This document shows, piece after piece, positions 1-8,991 of a stretch of 14,849 nucleotides of DNA. The translations under genes were made by a program, and so were the position numbers. The notes beneath the pieces were generated by a model. That model did no database searches, was not told the DNA's origin, and saw only the letters and a list, made by a program, of their open reading frames with translations. This DNA is from an uncultured Actinotalea sp. (lineage in GTDB: Bacteria; Actinomycetota; Actinomycetes; Actinomycetales; Cellulomonadaceae). The first letter of the stretch is position 1. The number at the start of each line of letters is the position of its first letter. The stretch lies in the NCBI RefSeq assembly GCF_946885855.1, contig NZ_CAMPHH010000055.1, forward strand, positions 1 through 14,849. Direction: 5' to 3'.

Positions 1-87
1 GGCACCGGACGATCCTGCCACGTCGGGGCGCACGGCCACGGCGGCCGCCCACCAGGCGCGCACCGCCGGACGGGGCACGTCGGGCCG

Positions 88-1971
88 TCAACGCGTCTGC
101 GAGAGCCACGCCGCGTGCATCCGCGCGTAGGGGCCGTCCTGGCCCAGCAGCTCGGCGTGCGGGCCGACCTGCACGACGCGCCCGTCCTCCACCACGACGA
201 CGACGTCCGCCGCCTCCGCCGTGGACAGCCGGTGCGCGATGGTCAGCGTCCCGCGCCCGGCGGTGAGCTGGTCGAGCGCGCGCGCGATCCGCACCTCGGT
301 GGCCGGGTCGACGGCGCTCGTCGCCTCGTCCAGGACGAGGTAGTCGGCGTCGGCGAGGTGGGCCCGGGCCAGCGCGACGAGCTGCCGCTCGCCGGCCGAG
401 AGCCGTTCCCCGCGCTGACCGACGTCCGCGTGCAGCCCGCCCGGCAGGGACGCCAGCCAGTCCTCGAGGCCCAGGTCGGCGAACGCGCGAGCGACCGCAC
501 GGTCGCGCGCCGCGGCGTCGTCGTCGGCCCACGCGTCCCGGGCCCCGTAGGCGACGTTCTCCGCGAGCGTCCCGTCGAAGAGGAAGCCCTCCTGCGGCAC
601 GAGGACGACCCGGTGGCGCAGGCTCCGCAGACTGACGTCCCGCAGGTCCGTGCCGTCCAGCTCGACCCGGCCGTCCACCGGGTCGGCCATGCGCGTGAGG
701 AGCTTGGCGAGCGTGGTCTTGCCCGAGCCGGTCCGGCCGACGACGGCGACCTTCGCCCGCGGCGGCAGCTCGAGGTCGACGTCGCGCAGGACGAGCGGTC
801 CGCCGGGGTAGGCGTACGACACGTCGCGCAGGGCGAAGGCGGCGGGACCGCGACCGCTGTCGATCGCGTCGGGACGGTCGGTCACCTCCGCCTGGGTGTC
901 GATGACGCCGATGACGCGGCGCCACCCCGCGAGGGCGTTCTGGAGCTCGTTGAGGATCTCCGTCGCCATCTGGACCGGCCCGGTGAAGAGCTGGACGAGG
1001 AAGAAGAAGGCGAGGAGCTGCCCTGCGGTCAGCCCACCGTCGATCCCGAGCAGCGTCCCCACGACGACGACGGCCGCCAGCACCGCGTTGGCGACGAGCA
1101 CGCCGCTGGAGAAGACCAGCGCGACGCGCGTCTGTGCCCGCACCATCGCGTCGCGCGTGGCGCGGACGGCGCTGTCGATCGTCCGCTGGGTGCGCGCCCC
1201 CACGCCGTAGGCGCGGATCGTCTCGGCACCCACGACCGACTCGGAAATCGCCCCGAGCATCGCGCCGACCCGGACCCGGACCTGCGCGTACGCGGCGCTC
1301 ACGCGGCGCTGCGCCGGGCGCAGCACGAGGACCAGCGGCAGGAAGGACGCCCAGACCACCAGCGTCAGCTGCCACGAGTACACGAGCATGAGGACGGTCG
1401 CGACGCCGATCTGCAGCACCGAGACGAGCAGCATGATGCCGCCCCACTGCACGAACAGCGAGATCGTGTCGACGTCGCTCGTCACGCGGGAGACGAGGCT
1501 TCCCCGCCGCTCGGTGTTCTGGGTCAGGGAGGACAGGTCGTGCACGTGCCGGAAGGCTCGCGTGCGCAGCTGCGCCAGGCCTGCCTCGCTGGAGCGGAAG
1601 AGCCGGATGTTGACCAGCGCGGACGCCACGCCCGCGAGCACGAGGAACACCGCGGCCCCGGCGACGAGCAGCCCGACCCGGGCGGGGTCCGGCCCGCCGT
1701 CGGCGAGGATGCCGGTGTCGACGGTCTGCTGCACGGCGATCGGCACGACCACCCGGCCGCCCGCCGCGACCACGGCGAGCAGGACGGTGAGGGTCAGGCC
1801 GTCGAGGATCTGCGGCGAGATCCGGACCCCGCGGCGCAGCGTCGCCCAGGCCCCGAGGGCGCTGGTCGTCTCCAGGCGCACGCCGTCGGCGGCGCGGTCC
1901 GGACCCCCCGGGGCGCCCGCACTGCGCGGGGTGGCCCGAGCGGTGGGCCCTGCCGGGGGACGAGTGCTCAT
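88..1971 (-). CDS. ABC exporter half-transporter (TMD-NBD), catalytically competent subunit
   Basis: Membrane half-transporter of the type IV (ABCB/MsbA-like) exporter fold, 627 aa. An N-terminal tail of about 50 residues precedes a transmembrane domain with hydrophobic segments at about 58-80, 100-120, 177-197, 201-217, 286-309 and 316-333. The nucleotide-binding domain starts near 378. It has an A-loop Tyr (Y388), Walker A GRTGSGKTT (412-420), Q-loop Q460, Walker B with catalytic Glu (LVLDEATS, D548/E549) and H-loop His (H580). The signature is LSAGE (524-528) instead of LSGGQ. The ATG overlaps the stop of the upstream ABC gene in an ATGA, and GGAGGAGG lies 4 nt upstream (1976-1983), so the two are translationally coupled. 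The partner carries complementary defects, so I infer an asymmetric heterodimer. The substrate (lipid, drug or peptide) cannot be read from sequence. Confidence 0.93.
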   Translation of the reverse strand: MSTRPPAGPTARATPRSAGAPGGPDRAADGVRLETTSALGAWATLRRGVRISPQILDGLTLTVLLAVVAAGGRVVVPIAVQQTVDTGILADGGPDPARVGLLVAGAAVFLVLAGVASALVNIRLFRSSEAGLAQLRTRAFRHVHDLSSLTQNTERRGSLVSRVTSDVDTISLFVQWGGIMLLVSVLQIGVATVLMLVYSWQLTLVVWASFLPLVLVLRPAQRRVSAAYAQVRVRVGAMLGAISESVVGAETIRAYGVGARTQRTIDSAVRATRDAMVRAQTRVALVFSSGVLVANAVLAAVVVVGTLLGIDGGLTAGQLLAFFFLVQLFTGPVQMATEILNELQNALAGWRRVIGVIDTQAEVTDRPDAIDSGRGPAAFALRDVSYAYPGGPLVLRDVDLELPPRAKVAVVGRTGSGKTTLAKLLTRMADPVDGRVELDGTDLRDVSLRSLRHRVVLVPQEGFLFDGTLAENVAYGARDAWADDDAAARDRAVARAFADLGLEDWLASLPGGLHADVGQRGERLSAGERQLVALARAHLADADYLVLDEATSAVDPATEVRIARALDQLTAGRGTLTIAHRLSTAEAADVVVVVEDGRVVQVGPHAELLGQDGPYARMHAAWLSQTR

Positions 1972-3869
1972 CGGGCCTCCTCCAGCGCCGCGGCGCGACG
2001 CGCCGACTCCTCCTGGTAGGCCAGGGCGAGCTCGCGGTACCCGGGGTCGCGCTCCAGCAGCTCGGCGTGGGTACCGCGGTCGACGACGGTCCCGCCGTCG
2101 AGGTGCACGATCTCGTCCGCGAGCAGGACCGAGGCCATCCGGTACGCGACCATGACGACCGTCGCCCCGGCGCCGCCGCCCGCGCGGAAGCCTGCGAGGA
2201 TCTCCTGCTCGACGCGCGGGTCGACGGCCGACGTCGCGTCGTCGAGCACCAGCAGGCGGGGCCGCCGCACGAGGGCGCGCGCGATGGCGATGCGCTGCCG
2301 CTGCCCTCCCGAGAGGTTGGCGCCGCGCTCACCCAGGGGGGCGTCGAGGCCCTCGGGCAGCGCTCGCACGACGTCGTCCACGCGAGCGAGGCGCAGCGCC
2401 TCCCACACCGCGGCGTCGTCGGGTGCGGCCGGGTCGTCGGCGTCGGCCAGGGTGACGTTGGCCCGGACGGTGTCCTCGAAGAGGAACGCGTGCTGGGAGA
2501 CGAGCGCCACCTGCGCGGTGAGGTCCGCGGGGATGACGTCACGGAGGTCCAGCCCGTCGAGGAGGACGCGCCCGGACGAGGGGTCCTGCAGCCGGCTGAG
2601 CAGGGAGACCAGCGTCGTCTTCCCGGCCCCGGTGGCACCGACGACGGCGACCGTGCTGCCGGGCCGGACGTCGAGGGTGACGTCGTGCAGGAGGCGGGCC
2701 GGGCCCGTCGGCCCGGGCACCTCCACCGCGACGTCCTCCAGGCGCACGGCGAGGCCGGCGCGCCCCGCCGGGAGCGCCCGTCCACCGGGCGCGAGCTCGC
2801 CCTCGGAGTCCAGGACGCGGGCGATCCGGTCGTGGCCGACCAGCCCGCGCGGGAGCTCGCCGAGCACCCAGCCGAACGCCCGGACGGGGACGGCCATGAG
2901 CGTCAGGAGGTAGGCCGCGGAGACGATCCCACCGGTGTCGACCTCCCCCGCCGCGGCCCGCGACGCCCCCACGAGCAGGACGAGGAGCGTCCCCAGGCTG
3001 GGCAGGAGGTCGATGACCGGGTCGAAGACCGCCCGGACGGTCCCGACGCGGACGTTGGCCGCACGGAGCGTCTGCGCCCGCTCCGCGAACCGCTGCGCCT
3101 CCCGGTCCTCGGTGCCGAGGGACTTGACCAGCAGGGACGCCTCGAAGCTCTCGTGCGCGACGTCCGCGACCTCGGCCCGCAGCTGCTGCGCCCGGGTCAC
3201 GGCCGGGGACATGTAGCGCTGGAACACGACGTTGGCGAGGACCGCCAGCGGCAGGACCGTCAGCGCCGTCACCGCGATCCACGGGTCGACGGCGAAGAGG
3301 GACACCGCCGCGACCAGGATCATCGCCACGACGCCGATGGCGAACGGCAGCGGGTTGAACACACCCGTGGCCGCCTCCACGTCCGAGCTGGCGTTGGAGA
3401 GCAGCTGCCCGGTCGGGTGGGCCCGGTGCCAGGACATCGGCAGCCGGACGTACTGGCGCGTGACCGCTCGCCGGTGGTCCGCCTGGATGTCGGCGTACCC
3501 GATGCCGGCGAAGATCCTGCGGCCCGCGACGGAGATGGCCAGGGTCACGGCGACGCCCACCAGCGCGAGCCCCGCCCACCCGATCCGGCCCCGCGCCACG
3601 CCGTCGCCGTCGAGCGCGGGCACGACGACGGCGTCCGTCGCCCAGCCCAGCACCTGGCTCACGGCCACGGTCAGTGCGCCGAAGAGCGCCGAGGTCACGA
3701 TCGCGAGCACGTAGGTGCGCGGCTGGGAGGCCATGCCGCGGGCGATGAGCTGCAGCGACCGCCGGACGGTGCCGCCCGTCAGGCCCGCCGGGCGGCGGGA
3801 CGCACCCGCTGCGGGGCGCGGCGTTCCGGCCGACGACGGCGATCGGCCGGGCTGGGAGCGTGCGGGCAC
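1968..3869 (-). CDS. ABC exporter half-transporter (TMD-NBD), degenerate-site subunit
   Basis: Partner half of the exporter, 633 aa, first gene of a two-gene operon. The N-terminal 35-45 residues are Pro/Arg/Ser-rich. The transmembrane domain spans about 50-340 and the nucleotide-binding domain about 375-615. Walker A is GATGAGKTT (411-419), Q-loop Q459, and the signature is a perfect LSGGQ (519-523). The hydrolysis machinery is altered: the residue after the Walker B Asp is Asp (LDDATS, D543/D544) where Glu is usual, the H-loop His is Tyr (VAYRMAS, Y576), and the A-loop aromatic is missing (VEVPGP). This is the degenerate-site pattern of heterodimeric exporters such as TM287/288. I chose the GTG at 3869 because AGGAAGGA (3875-3882) sits 5 nt upstream. 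The open frame runs on to 5339 but overlaps genes on the other strand, so I ignore that extension. Confidence 0.92.
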   Translation of the reverse strand: MPARSQPGRSPSSAGTPRPAAGASRRPAGLTGGTVRRSLQLIARGMASQPRTYVLAIVTSALFGALTVAVSQVLGWATDAVVVPALDGDGVARGRIGWAGLALVGVAVTLAISVAGRRIFAGIGYADIQADHRRAVTRQYVRLPMSWHRAHPTGQLLSNASSDVEAATGVFNPLPFAIGVVAMILVAAVSLFAVDPWIAVTALTVLPLAVLANVVFQRYMSPAVTRAQQLRAEVADVAHESFEASLLVKSLGTEDREAQRFAERAQTLRAANVRVGTVRAVFDPVIDLLPSLGTLLVLLVGASRAAAGEVDTGGIVSAAYLLTLMAVPVRAFGWVLGELPRGLVGHDRIARVLDSEGELAPGGRALPAGRAGLAVRLEDVAVEVPGPTGPARLLHDVTLDVRPGSTVAVVGATGAGKTTLVSLLSRLQDPSSGRVLLDGLDLRDVIPADLTAQVALVSQHAFLFEDTVRANVTLADADDPAAPDDAAVWEALRLARVDDVVRALPEGLDAPLGERGANLSGGQRQRIAIARALVRRPRLLVLDDATSAVDPRVEQEILAGFRAGGGAGATVVMVAYRMASVLLADEIVHLDGGTVVDRGTHAELLERDPGYRELALAYQEESARRAAALEEAR

Positions 3870-3874
3870 ACCTG

Positions 3875-3882
3875 TCCTTCCT
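3875..3882 (-). promoter_or_regulatory. Shine-Dalgarno fixing the GTG start of the upstream ABC subunit
   Basis: On the minus strand AGGAAGGA is followed by CAGGT and then GTG (3869). This decides the start against internal ATG codons and against the long upstream open frame. Confidence 0.75.
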
Positions 3883-3908
3883 GAGCAGCGGGGATCGACG
3901 AGAATTCT

Positions 3909-3921
3909 TGCACGTCGTGCA
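3909..3921. promoter_or_regulatory. 13-bp hyphenated palindrome in a divergent promoter region
   Basis: TGCACG-T-CGTGCA is a perfect 6+1+6 inverted repeat. It lies in the 132-nt gap between the ABC operon (leftward) and the TIGR03085-like gene (rightward). Its immediate flank (3901-3930) is the most AT-rich stretch of the gap, as expected around a promoter, and AAGAAT on the minus strand could be a -10. An operator is possible, but the factor is unknown. Confidence 0.35.
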
Positions 3922-4001
3922 CGAAAATCCCCGCCCCAGCGGCCCCGCGACCCTGGGCATGCGCCGTCGCTCTCAGGTTCGGCACCCCGACCCGTGCCAG
4001 C

Positions 4002-4661
4002 ATGGCCACCATGTCCTGGCACCACCTGGAACGCGCCGCCGTCGTCGCCGCGCTGCGCGCGGCCGGCCCCGGAGCCCCGACCCTCTGCGAGGGCTGGCGC
4101 ACGGAGCAGCTCGCCGCGCACCTGGTCCTGCGGGAGCGCGACCCGCTCACCGCCGCGGGCATCGCGGTGCCGCCGCTGGCGGCCCGCACCGAGCGCCGCA
4201 CGCAGGAGGTGGGCGCCCGCGCGACGACGTCGGACGCGTGGGAGGCCCTCGTGCGCCGGGTCGAGGACGGGCCACCCGTGTGGAACCCCCTGCGCTTCGC
4301 CGGCGACGCCGCTCAGCTGGCCGAGTACTACGTGCACGCGGAGGACGTGCGCCGCGCGGGCCCCGACGGTCGGGACGTCGCGACCCGGCCGCGCGCCGCC
4401 GCCCACACCGCGGCGCTGTGGCGCGCGCTGCGCCAGATGGCGCCCCTGCTGCTGCGCCGGGTCCCGGTCCCGGTCGAGCTCACCGACGGCGACCAGGTGC
4501 TCCACACCGGGCGCGACGGTGGCGCGGCGGCCGCCGTCGTGCGCGGGGACGTGGGCGACCTGCTGCTGTGGGCCTACGAGCGGCCCCGCGTGGCGCACGT
4601 GGACGTCGAGGGCACGCCCGAGCAGGTGGCCGCGCTCGAGGCCTTCCGCCCCCGGGGCTGA
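4002..4661 (+). CDS. TIGR03085 / maleylpyruvate isomerase-like (DinB/MDMPI-fold) metal-binding protein
   Basis: A 219-aa cytoplasmic protein of the actinobacterial TIGR03085 family, related to mycothiol-dependent maleylpyruvate isomerase and DinB-fold proteins. The N-terminal helical bundle shows the family pattern CEGWRTEQLAAHLV, with H40 as a candidate metal ligand. The helix AEYYVHAED supplies E108 and H112 with the E-x3-H spacing of the MDMPI zinc site. The C-terminal part (about 155-219) resembles the small C-terminal domain of these proteins. A thiol-transferase role with mycothiol is inference from the family; no substrate can be assigned. No strong Shine-Dalgarno precedes the ATG at 4002, and a second ATG at 4011 (MSWHHLE) fits many relatives equally well. 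The downstream DUF3253 gene starts 3 nt after the stop, so the two are probably co-transcribed. Confidence 0.85.
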   Translation: MATMSWHHLERAAVVAALRAAGPGAPTLCEGWRTEQLAAHLVLRERDPLTAAGIAVPPLAARTERRTQEVGARATTSDAWEALVRRVEDGPPVWNPLRFAGDAAQLAEYYVHAEDVRRAGPDGRDVATRPRAAAHTAALWRALRQMAPLLLRRVPVPVELTDGDQVLHTGRDGGAAAAVVRGDVGDLLLWAYERPRVAHVDVEGTPEQVAALEAFRPRG

Positions 4662-4664
4662 CCC

Positions 4665-5072
4665 GTGGGACGCGCGCGCCGTGGGGCGGACGGGGACGAC
4701 CCGGCGCCCGAGCGCACGTGCGGGTCCTGCGGCCGGCGCATGACACCCCGGGCACGCTGGGCGGGCGTCGAGGACGAGGTGCGCTGGTGCTCCGACGCCT
4801 GCCGGCGGCGCAAGGTCACGCCGGTCGACCGCTCCCTGGAGGAGGCGGTCCTCGCGCTCCTCGCCGAGCGCCCGGCGCGGGCGACGATCTGCCCGTCGGA
4901 AGCGGCGCGCCGCGTCGCCGGGGAGGACGAGGAGGACTGGCGACCCCTGATGGAGCCGGCGCGCCGCGCCGCGCGACGTCTGGTGGCGCGCGGGATGGTC
5001 GAGATCACGCAGCGCGGCTCCGTCGTGGACCCGTCGACCGCGAGGGGTCCTCTCCGGGTGCGCCTGCGCTGA
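4665..5072 (+). CDS. Small DUF2256-DUF3253 protein (zinc ribbon plus winged-helix-like domain)
   Basis: A 135-aa protein with two parts. Residues 17-50 form a short cysteine cluster, C19-x2-C22 and C42-x3-C46, in the manner of DUF2256 zinc ribbons (CGSCGRRM...WCSDACRRRK). Residues about 55-135 match DUF3253: a helix rich in Leu/Ala, ICPSEAARRV, DWRPLM, RRAARRLVARG, then ITQRGSVVDPS and GPLRVRLR, which reads like a small winged-helix fold. The function is unknown; nucleic-acid binding is only inference from the fold. It starts at GTG 4665, 3 nt after the previous stop, with no strong ribosome site, so translation probably depends on the upstream gene. It converges on hisF with only 7 nt between the two stop codons. 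Confidence 0.82.
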   Translation: MGRARRGADGDDPAPERTCGSCGRRMTPRARWAGVEDEVRWCSDACRRRKVTPVDRSLEEAVLALLAERPARATICPSEAARRVAGEDEEDWRPLMEPARRAARRLVARGMVEITQRGSVVDPSTARGPLRVRLR

Positions 5073-5079
5073 GCGCGCG

Positions 5080-5849
<770 letters not shown>

Positions 5850-5850
<1 letters not shown>

Positions 5851-6734
5851 CAGCTCTCCACCTCCGTCGGGCCGCCCCGGGCGGCCAGGATGTCCACGAC
5901 GAAGACGAGCGTCTCGTCGGCCAGCTCGGTGTCGCCGGCGCCGAACCCCAGGCTCGGCGGCACCACGAGCAGCACCTGGGACCCGACCGTCTGCTCGACG
6001 AGCCCCAGGTCCCAGCCCGGAAGCACCGAGTTCACGCCGATGGGGAACGGGGTCGGCAGCTCACCCGGCTCCCAGCTGGAGTCGAAGACCGTGCCGTCGG
6101 ACCACGCGACGCCCTTGTACTGGACGATGATCACCTGGCCCGGCTGCACCTGCGGTCCGGACCCCCGCAGGAGCGGCTGGACGACGAGGTCGTCCGGCGG
6201 CGGCGCGTCGGGCACGGTGATCTCCGGCTCACCGTCCTCGGCGAGCACGACGGTGGGCAGGCCCTCCCGGACCTCGACCGGCTCGCCCCAGGCGCGGGTC
6301 GGCAGGATGTCGTACACCGCGACCGTCGGGCCGCCACGGTCGCCCTCGGGGGGGACCAGGTGCAGGATGCGCGAGCCGACGGTCTGCCCCCGCAGCGCGT
6401 CGTGGATCGCCACACCGAGGGCCTCCGCGGTGAGCAGGTACGGCTTCGGCTCGGAGGTGTAGGTCTCCCCCACGACGCTGCCGTCCGAGCCGTCCTCCGC
6501 GTAGTAGTCCACGAGCACGGGCTCACCGTCGACGAGCTCGGGGCCCGTCCCCTCGGCCAGCACCTCCACCGTGGGCTCGGCGACCACGAGCGGCGTCTCG
6601 TAGACGAGGTCAGGGGCGCTGCCCGCCTCACCCTGGACGGTCACCTCGCCCTGAGGCTCGGGCTCCGCGGTACAGGCGGTGAGGCCCGCCGCGAGCACGA
6701 CGGCCAGCGCGAGTCCGGCGGTCGGTCGACGCAC
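5850..6734 (-). CDS. FKBP-type peptidyl-prolyl isomerase lipoprotein with two FKBP-like halves
   Basis: Predicted lipoprotein of 294 aa. Residues 1-20 are a signal peptide with basic MRRP, a hydrophobic core and lipobox LTAC, giving lipidated C21, so the protein should face outward from the membrane. The C-terminal FKBP domain (about 183-287) is well conserved: [36 protein letters not shown] and LVFVVDIL. The N-terminal half (about 54-146) keeps the outline ([43 protein letters not shown]) but lacks the DG-x-x-FD-S and GW motifs, so it is probably a degenerate FKBP repeat without isomerase activity. It starts at GTG with GAGGAGA (6739-6745) 4 nt upstream. FKBP genes beside pafA recur in actinobacteria; a link to extracytoplasmic folding is inference. 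Confidence 0.92.
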
Positions 6735-6794
6735 GCTGTCTCCTCGTCTGTCGGATCGGGACTGGCTTCGGACCGGCCGTCCGGGTCGGCGGGT

Positions 6795-6808
6795 CCGGTC
6801 ATGACCGG
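6795..6808. promoter_or_regulatory. 14-bp perfect palindrome between pafA and the FKBP gene
   Basis: CCGGTCATGACCGG is fully self-complementary. With the flanking GGG and CCC (one bulged base) the transcript could form a 10-bp stem. There is no T-run in either direction, so a classical terminator is unlikely. It sits 60 nt upstream of the FKBP start amid several CCGG/GACCGG half-repeats. It could be an operator or a processing hairpin. Confidence 0.35.
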
Positions 6809-6864
6809 CCCGGTGTCCGGTCTGGTCCCGGCCGCCCCCTCGGGATCGGGCGCGACGGTCAGGA

Positions 6865-6870
6865 ACTGTA
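6865..6870 (-). promoter_or_regulatory. Possible -10 box for FKBP-hisF
   Basis: TACAGT on the minus strand, about 130 nt upstream of the FKBP start, within the 184-nt pafA-FKBP gap. No good -35 at 16-18 nt is visible (TTGCGG lies 22 nt away). The length of the gap is the better argument for separate transcription. Confidence 0.25.
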
Positions 6871-6918
6871 CGTGGTCGGGGTGGACGCCGGTCCGCAAGC
6901 CAGGCGGGCCACCACCGC

Positions 6919-8280
6919 TCACAGCGACTCGAGGAGACGCTCCACCCGCTCGTCGACGCTGCGGAACGGGTCCTTGCACAGCACGGTGCGCTGCGCCTGG
7001 TCGTTGAGCTTGAGGTGCACCCAGTCCACGGTGTAGTCCCGCCTGGCCTCCTGCGCGCGTCGCACGAAGTCCCCGCGCAGCTTGGCCCGGGTGGTCTGCG
7101 GCGGGACGGCGGTCGCCTCGAACGTGTCGAGGTCGGTGACGACCCGCTCGACCATGCCGCGCGCGGCGAGCAGGTTGTACAGCCCCTCGGTCCGGGAGAT
7201 GTCGTGGTAGGCCAGGTCGAGGCGGGCGACCCGCGGGTCCTCCAGCGGCAGGTCGTGCTTCGCCCGGTACCGCTCGATGAGGCGGTGCTTGATCACCCAG
7301 TCGAGCTCACGGTCGACCAGCGAGAGGTCGCCCGTACGCAGGGCGCGCAGGCCGCGCTCCCACAGGTCGAGGGTCCGCTTGATGACGTCGGTCGGCTCGA
7401 CGGACTGGGCGACGAACTCCTGGACGCGCCCGAGGTACTCCTCCTGGATGTCGATCGCGGTGGCGGTCCGGCCGTTCGTCAGCCGCACCGGGGCGTGGCC
7501 GGTCATGTCGTGGCTGATCTCGCGGATCGCCCGCATGGGGTTCTCCAGCCCGAGCTCGCGCATCGGGACGCCCGCCTCGACCAGACGCAGCACGAGGTCG
7601 GTCGCGCCCGTCTTGAGGAGCGTCGTCGGCTCCGCCATCGAGGAGTCGCCGACGATGACGTGCAGCCGGCGGTAGGACTCCGCGTCGGCATGGGGCTCGT
7701 CGCGGGTGTTGATGATCGGGCGGGAACGGGTCGTCGCGCTGGAGACGGACTCCCAGATGTGGTCGGCCCGCTGCGACAGGCAGTACACGGCCCCGCGCGG
7801 CGTCGGCAGCACCTTCCCGGCGCCGGTGAGGACCTGTCGCGTGATGAGGAACGGCACGAGCACGTCCGCGAGCCGGCCGAAGTCGCCCTGGCGCCGCACG
7901 AGGTAGTTCTCGTGGCAGCCGTAGGAGTTGCCCGCCGAGTCGGTGTTGTTCTTGAACAGGTGGATCCGACCGGGCAGCCCCTCGTGCTCGAGGCGCTGCT
8001 GGGCATCCGCCACCAGACCCTCGAGGATCCGCTCGCCCCCACGGTCGTGCGCGACGAGGTCGCGGATGTCGTCGCACTCCGCGGTCGCGTACTCGGGGTG
8101 GGAGCCGACGTCGAGGTACAGCCGCGAGCCGTTGCGCAGGAAGACGTTGGACGACCGGCCCCAGGCGACCACCTTGCGGAAGAGGTAGCGGGCGACCTCG
8201 TCCGCCGACAGGCCGCGGCCCGTCTCGACGGCGCAGGTCACCCCGTACTCGGTCTCCAGCCCGAAGATCCGGCGGTCCAC
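6919..8280 (-). CDS. pafA: Pup-protein ligase PafA
   Basis: ATP-dependent ligase that joins the C-terminal Glu of deamidated Pup to substrate lysines. The 453 aa correspond to Mycobacterium PafA end to end. The glutamine-synthetase-like fold shows the metal-binding strand GLETEYGVT (E9, E11), the catalytic Asp in [15 protein letters not shown] (D57, equivalent to D64 of Corynebacterium PafA), [30 protein letters not shown] and [13 protein letters not shown]. The C-terminal domain ends in the family block [20 protein letters not shown] followed by [11 protein letters not shown]. It starts at GTG, 3 nt after the prcA stop, as last gene of the pup-prcB-prcA-pafA unit. There is no large insert between the N-terminal strand and D57, which separates it from the paralogue Dop. 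pafB and pafC, which follow pafA in mycobacteria, are not downstream here. Confidence 0.98.
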   Translation of the reverse strand: MDRRIFGLETEYGVTCAVETGRGLSADEVARYLFRKVVAWGRSSNVFLRNGSRLYLDVGSHPEYATAECDDIRDLVAHDRGGERILEGLVADAQQRLEHEGLPGRIHLFKNNTDSAGNSYGCHENYLVRRQGDFGRLADVLVPFLITRQVLTGAGKVLPTPRGAVYCLSQRADHIWESVSSATTRSRPIINTRDEPHADAESYRRLHVIVGDSSMAEPTTLLKTGATDLVLRLVEAGVPMRELGLENPMRAIREISHDMTGHAPVRLTNGRTATAIDIQEEYLGRVQEFVAQSVEPTDVIKRTLDLWERGLRALRTGDLSLVDRELDWVIKHRLIERYRAKHDLPLEDPRVARLDLAYHDISRTEGLYNLLAARGMVERVVTDLDTFEATAVPPQTTRAKLRGDFVRRAQEARRDYTVDWVHLKLNDQAQRTVLCKDPFRSVDERVERLLESL

Positions 8281-8283
8281 CGG

Positions 8284-8991
8284 TCAGGCCCCGTCCCCGG
8301 CGGGGGCCAGCAGCTCGGTGAGCAGCGGCGCCGGCAGACGCCGGAAGGCCCGGCGCGGCCGGGTCCGGTCGAGCACGGCCACCTCGAGCTGGGCGGGCTC
8401 CAGCCGCCGCGACGGACCGTCCTCCTGGGTACCGAGCACGTCGACCGCGAGCCGCACGACCTCGGCGAGGGCCATCCCGGGCCGCCACCCCCCCTCGAGC
8501 CGTTCCGCGAGCAGCTCGGCCTGACCGCCGAGGACGACGTGGCCGCGCTCGTCGGCCACCGAGCCGTCGTAGGACAGGCGGTAGATCTGGTCCTCCTCGC
8601 CCGAGGCGCCGACCTCGGCCACGACCAGCTCGACCTCGAGCGGCTTGGACTCGGTCGTGAAGACCGTGCCGAGGGTCTGCGCATAGGCGTTGGCGAGTCC
8701 GCGTGCGGTGACGTCGGACCGGTCGTAGGAGTAGCCACGCAGGTCCGCGTACCGCACCCCGGCGACCCGGAGGTTCTCGAACTCGTTGTACTTGCCGACG
8801 GCGGCGAACGCGATCCGGTCGTAGATCTCGGAAATCTTGTGCAGGGCCCGGGACGGGTTCTCCGTGGCGAACGCGATCCCGTCGTCGTAGGCCACGACGA
8901 CGACCGAGCGACCCCGCGCGATGCCCTTGCGCGCGTAGTCGGCCCGGTCCTTCATCAGTTGCTCGGGCGAGACGTAGAACGGCATCGTCAC
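8284..8991 (-). CDS. prcA: 20S proteasome alpha subunit PrcA
   Basis: Non-catalytic alpha subunit that forms the outer rings of the bacterial 20S core, gates entry and receives the Mpa C-terminus. The 235 aa carry the typical start [27 protein letters not shown], whose first residues form the gate and whose next part is the H0 helix, followed by the Ntn-hydrolase sandwich ([46 protein letters not shown]). There is no propeptide and no N-terminal Thr nucleophile, as expected for alpha. The GTG overlaps the prcB stop as GTGA, with AGGTGA 6 nt upstream. An in-frame ATG two codons later (8985) is an equally plausible start. The C-terminal 25 residues are a variable tail. Confidence 0.97.
   Translation of the reverse strand: MTMPFYVSPEQLMKDRADYARKGIARGRSVVVVAYDDGIAFATENPSRALHKISEIYDRIAFAAVGKYNEFENLRVAGVRYADLRGYSYDRSDVTARGLANAYAQTLGTVFTTESKPLEVELVVAEVGASGEEDQIYRLSYDGSVADERGHVVLGGQAELLAERLEGGWRPGMALAEVVRLAVDVLGTQEDGPSRRLEPAQLEVAVLDRTRPRRAFRRLPAPLLTELLAPAGDGA

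Noticed and set aside
1..78. Minus-strand GTG (78) opening a 26-codon frame to the left edge, possibly the start of the gene after the ABC operon
   Set aside because: No ribosome site, no recognisable family in 26 residues, and other frames are also possible. Positions 1-87 are left unassigned.
115..2019. Long plus-strand open frames opposite the ABC genes, pafA/prcA, prcB and dop
   Set aside because: They are antisense shadows of high-GC codon bias, with Arg/Pro/His/Gln-rich products lacking domains. Genuine conserved proteins occupy the other strand.
3897..3936. TTGCAC (3908-3913) as a -35 for the plus-strand gene
   Set aside because: No -10 hexamer at 16-18 nt; the downstream sequence is GC-rich (CCGCCC).
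8983..8991. ATG at 8985 as the prcA start in place of GTG 8991
   Set aside because: Both are plausible. I kept the GTG because of the GTGA overlap with prcB and the AGGTGA spacing; the difference is two residues.
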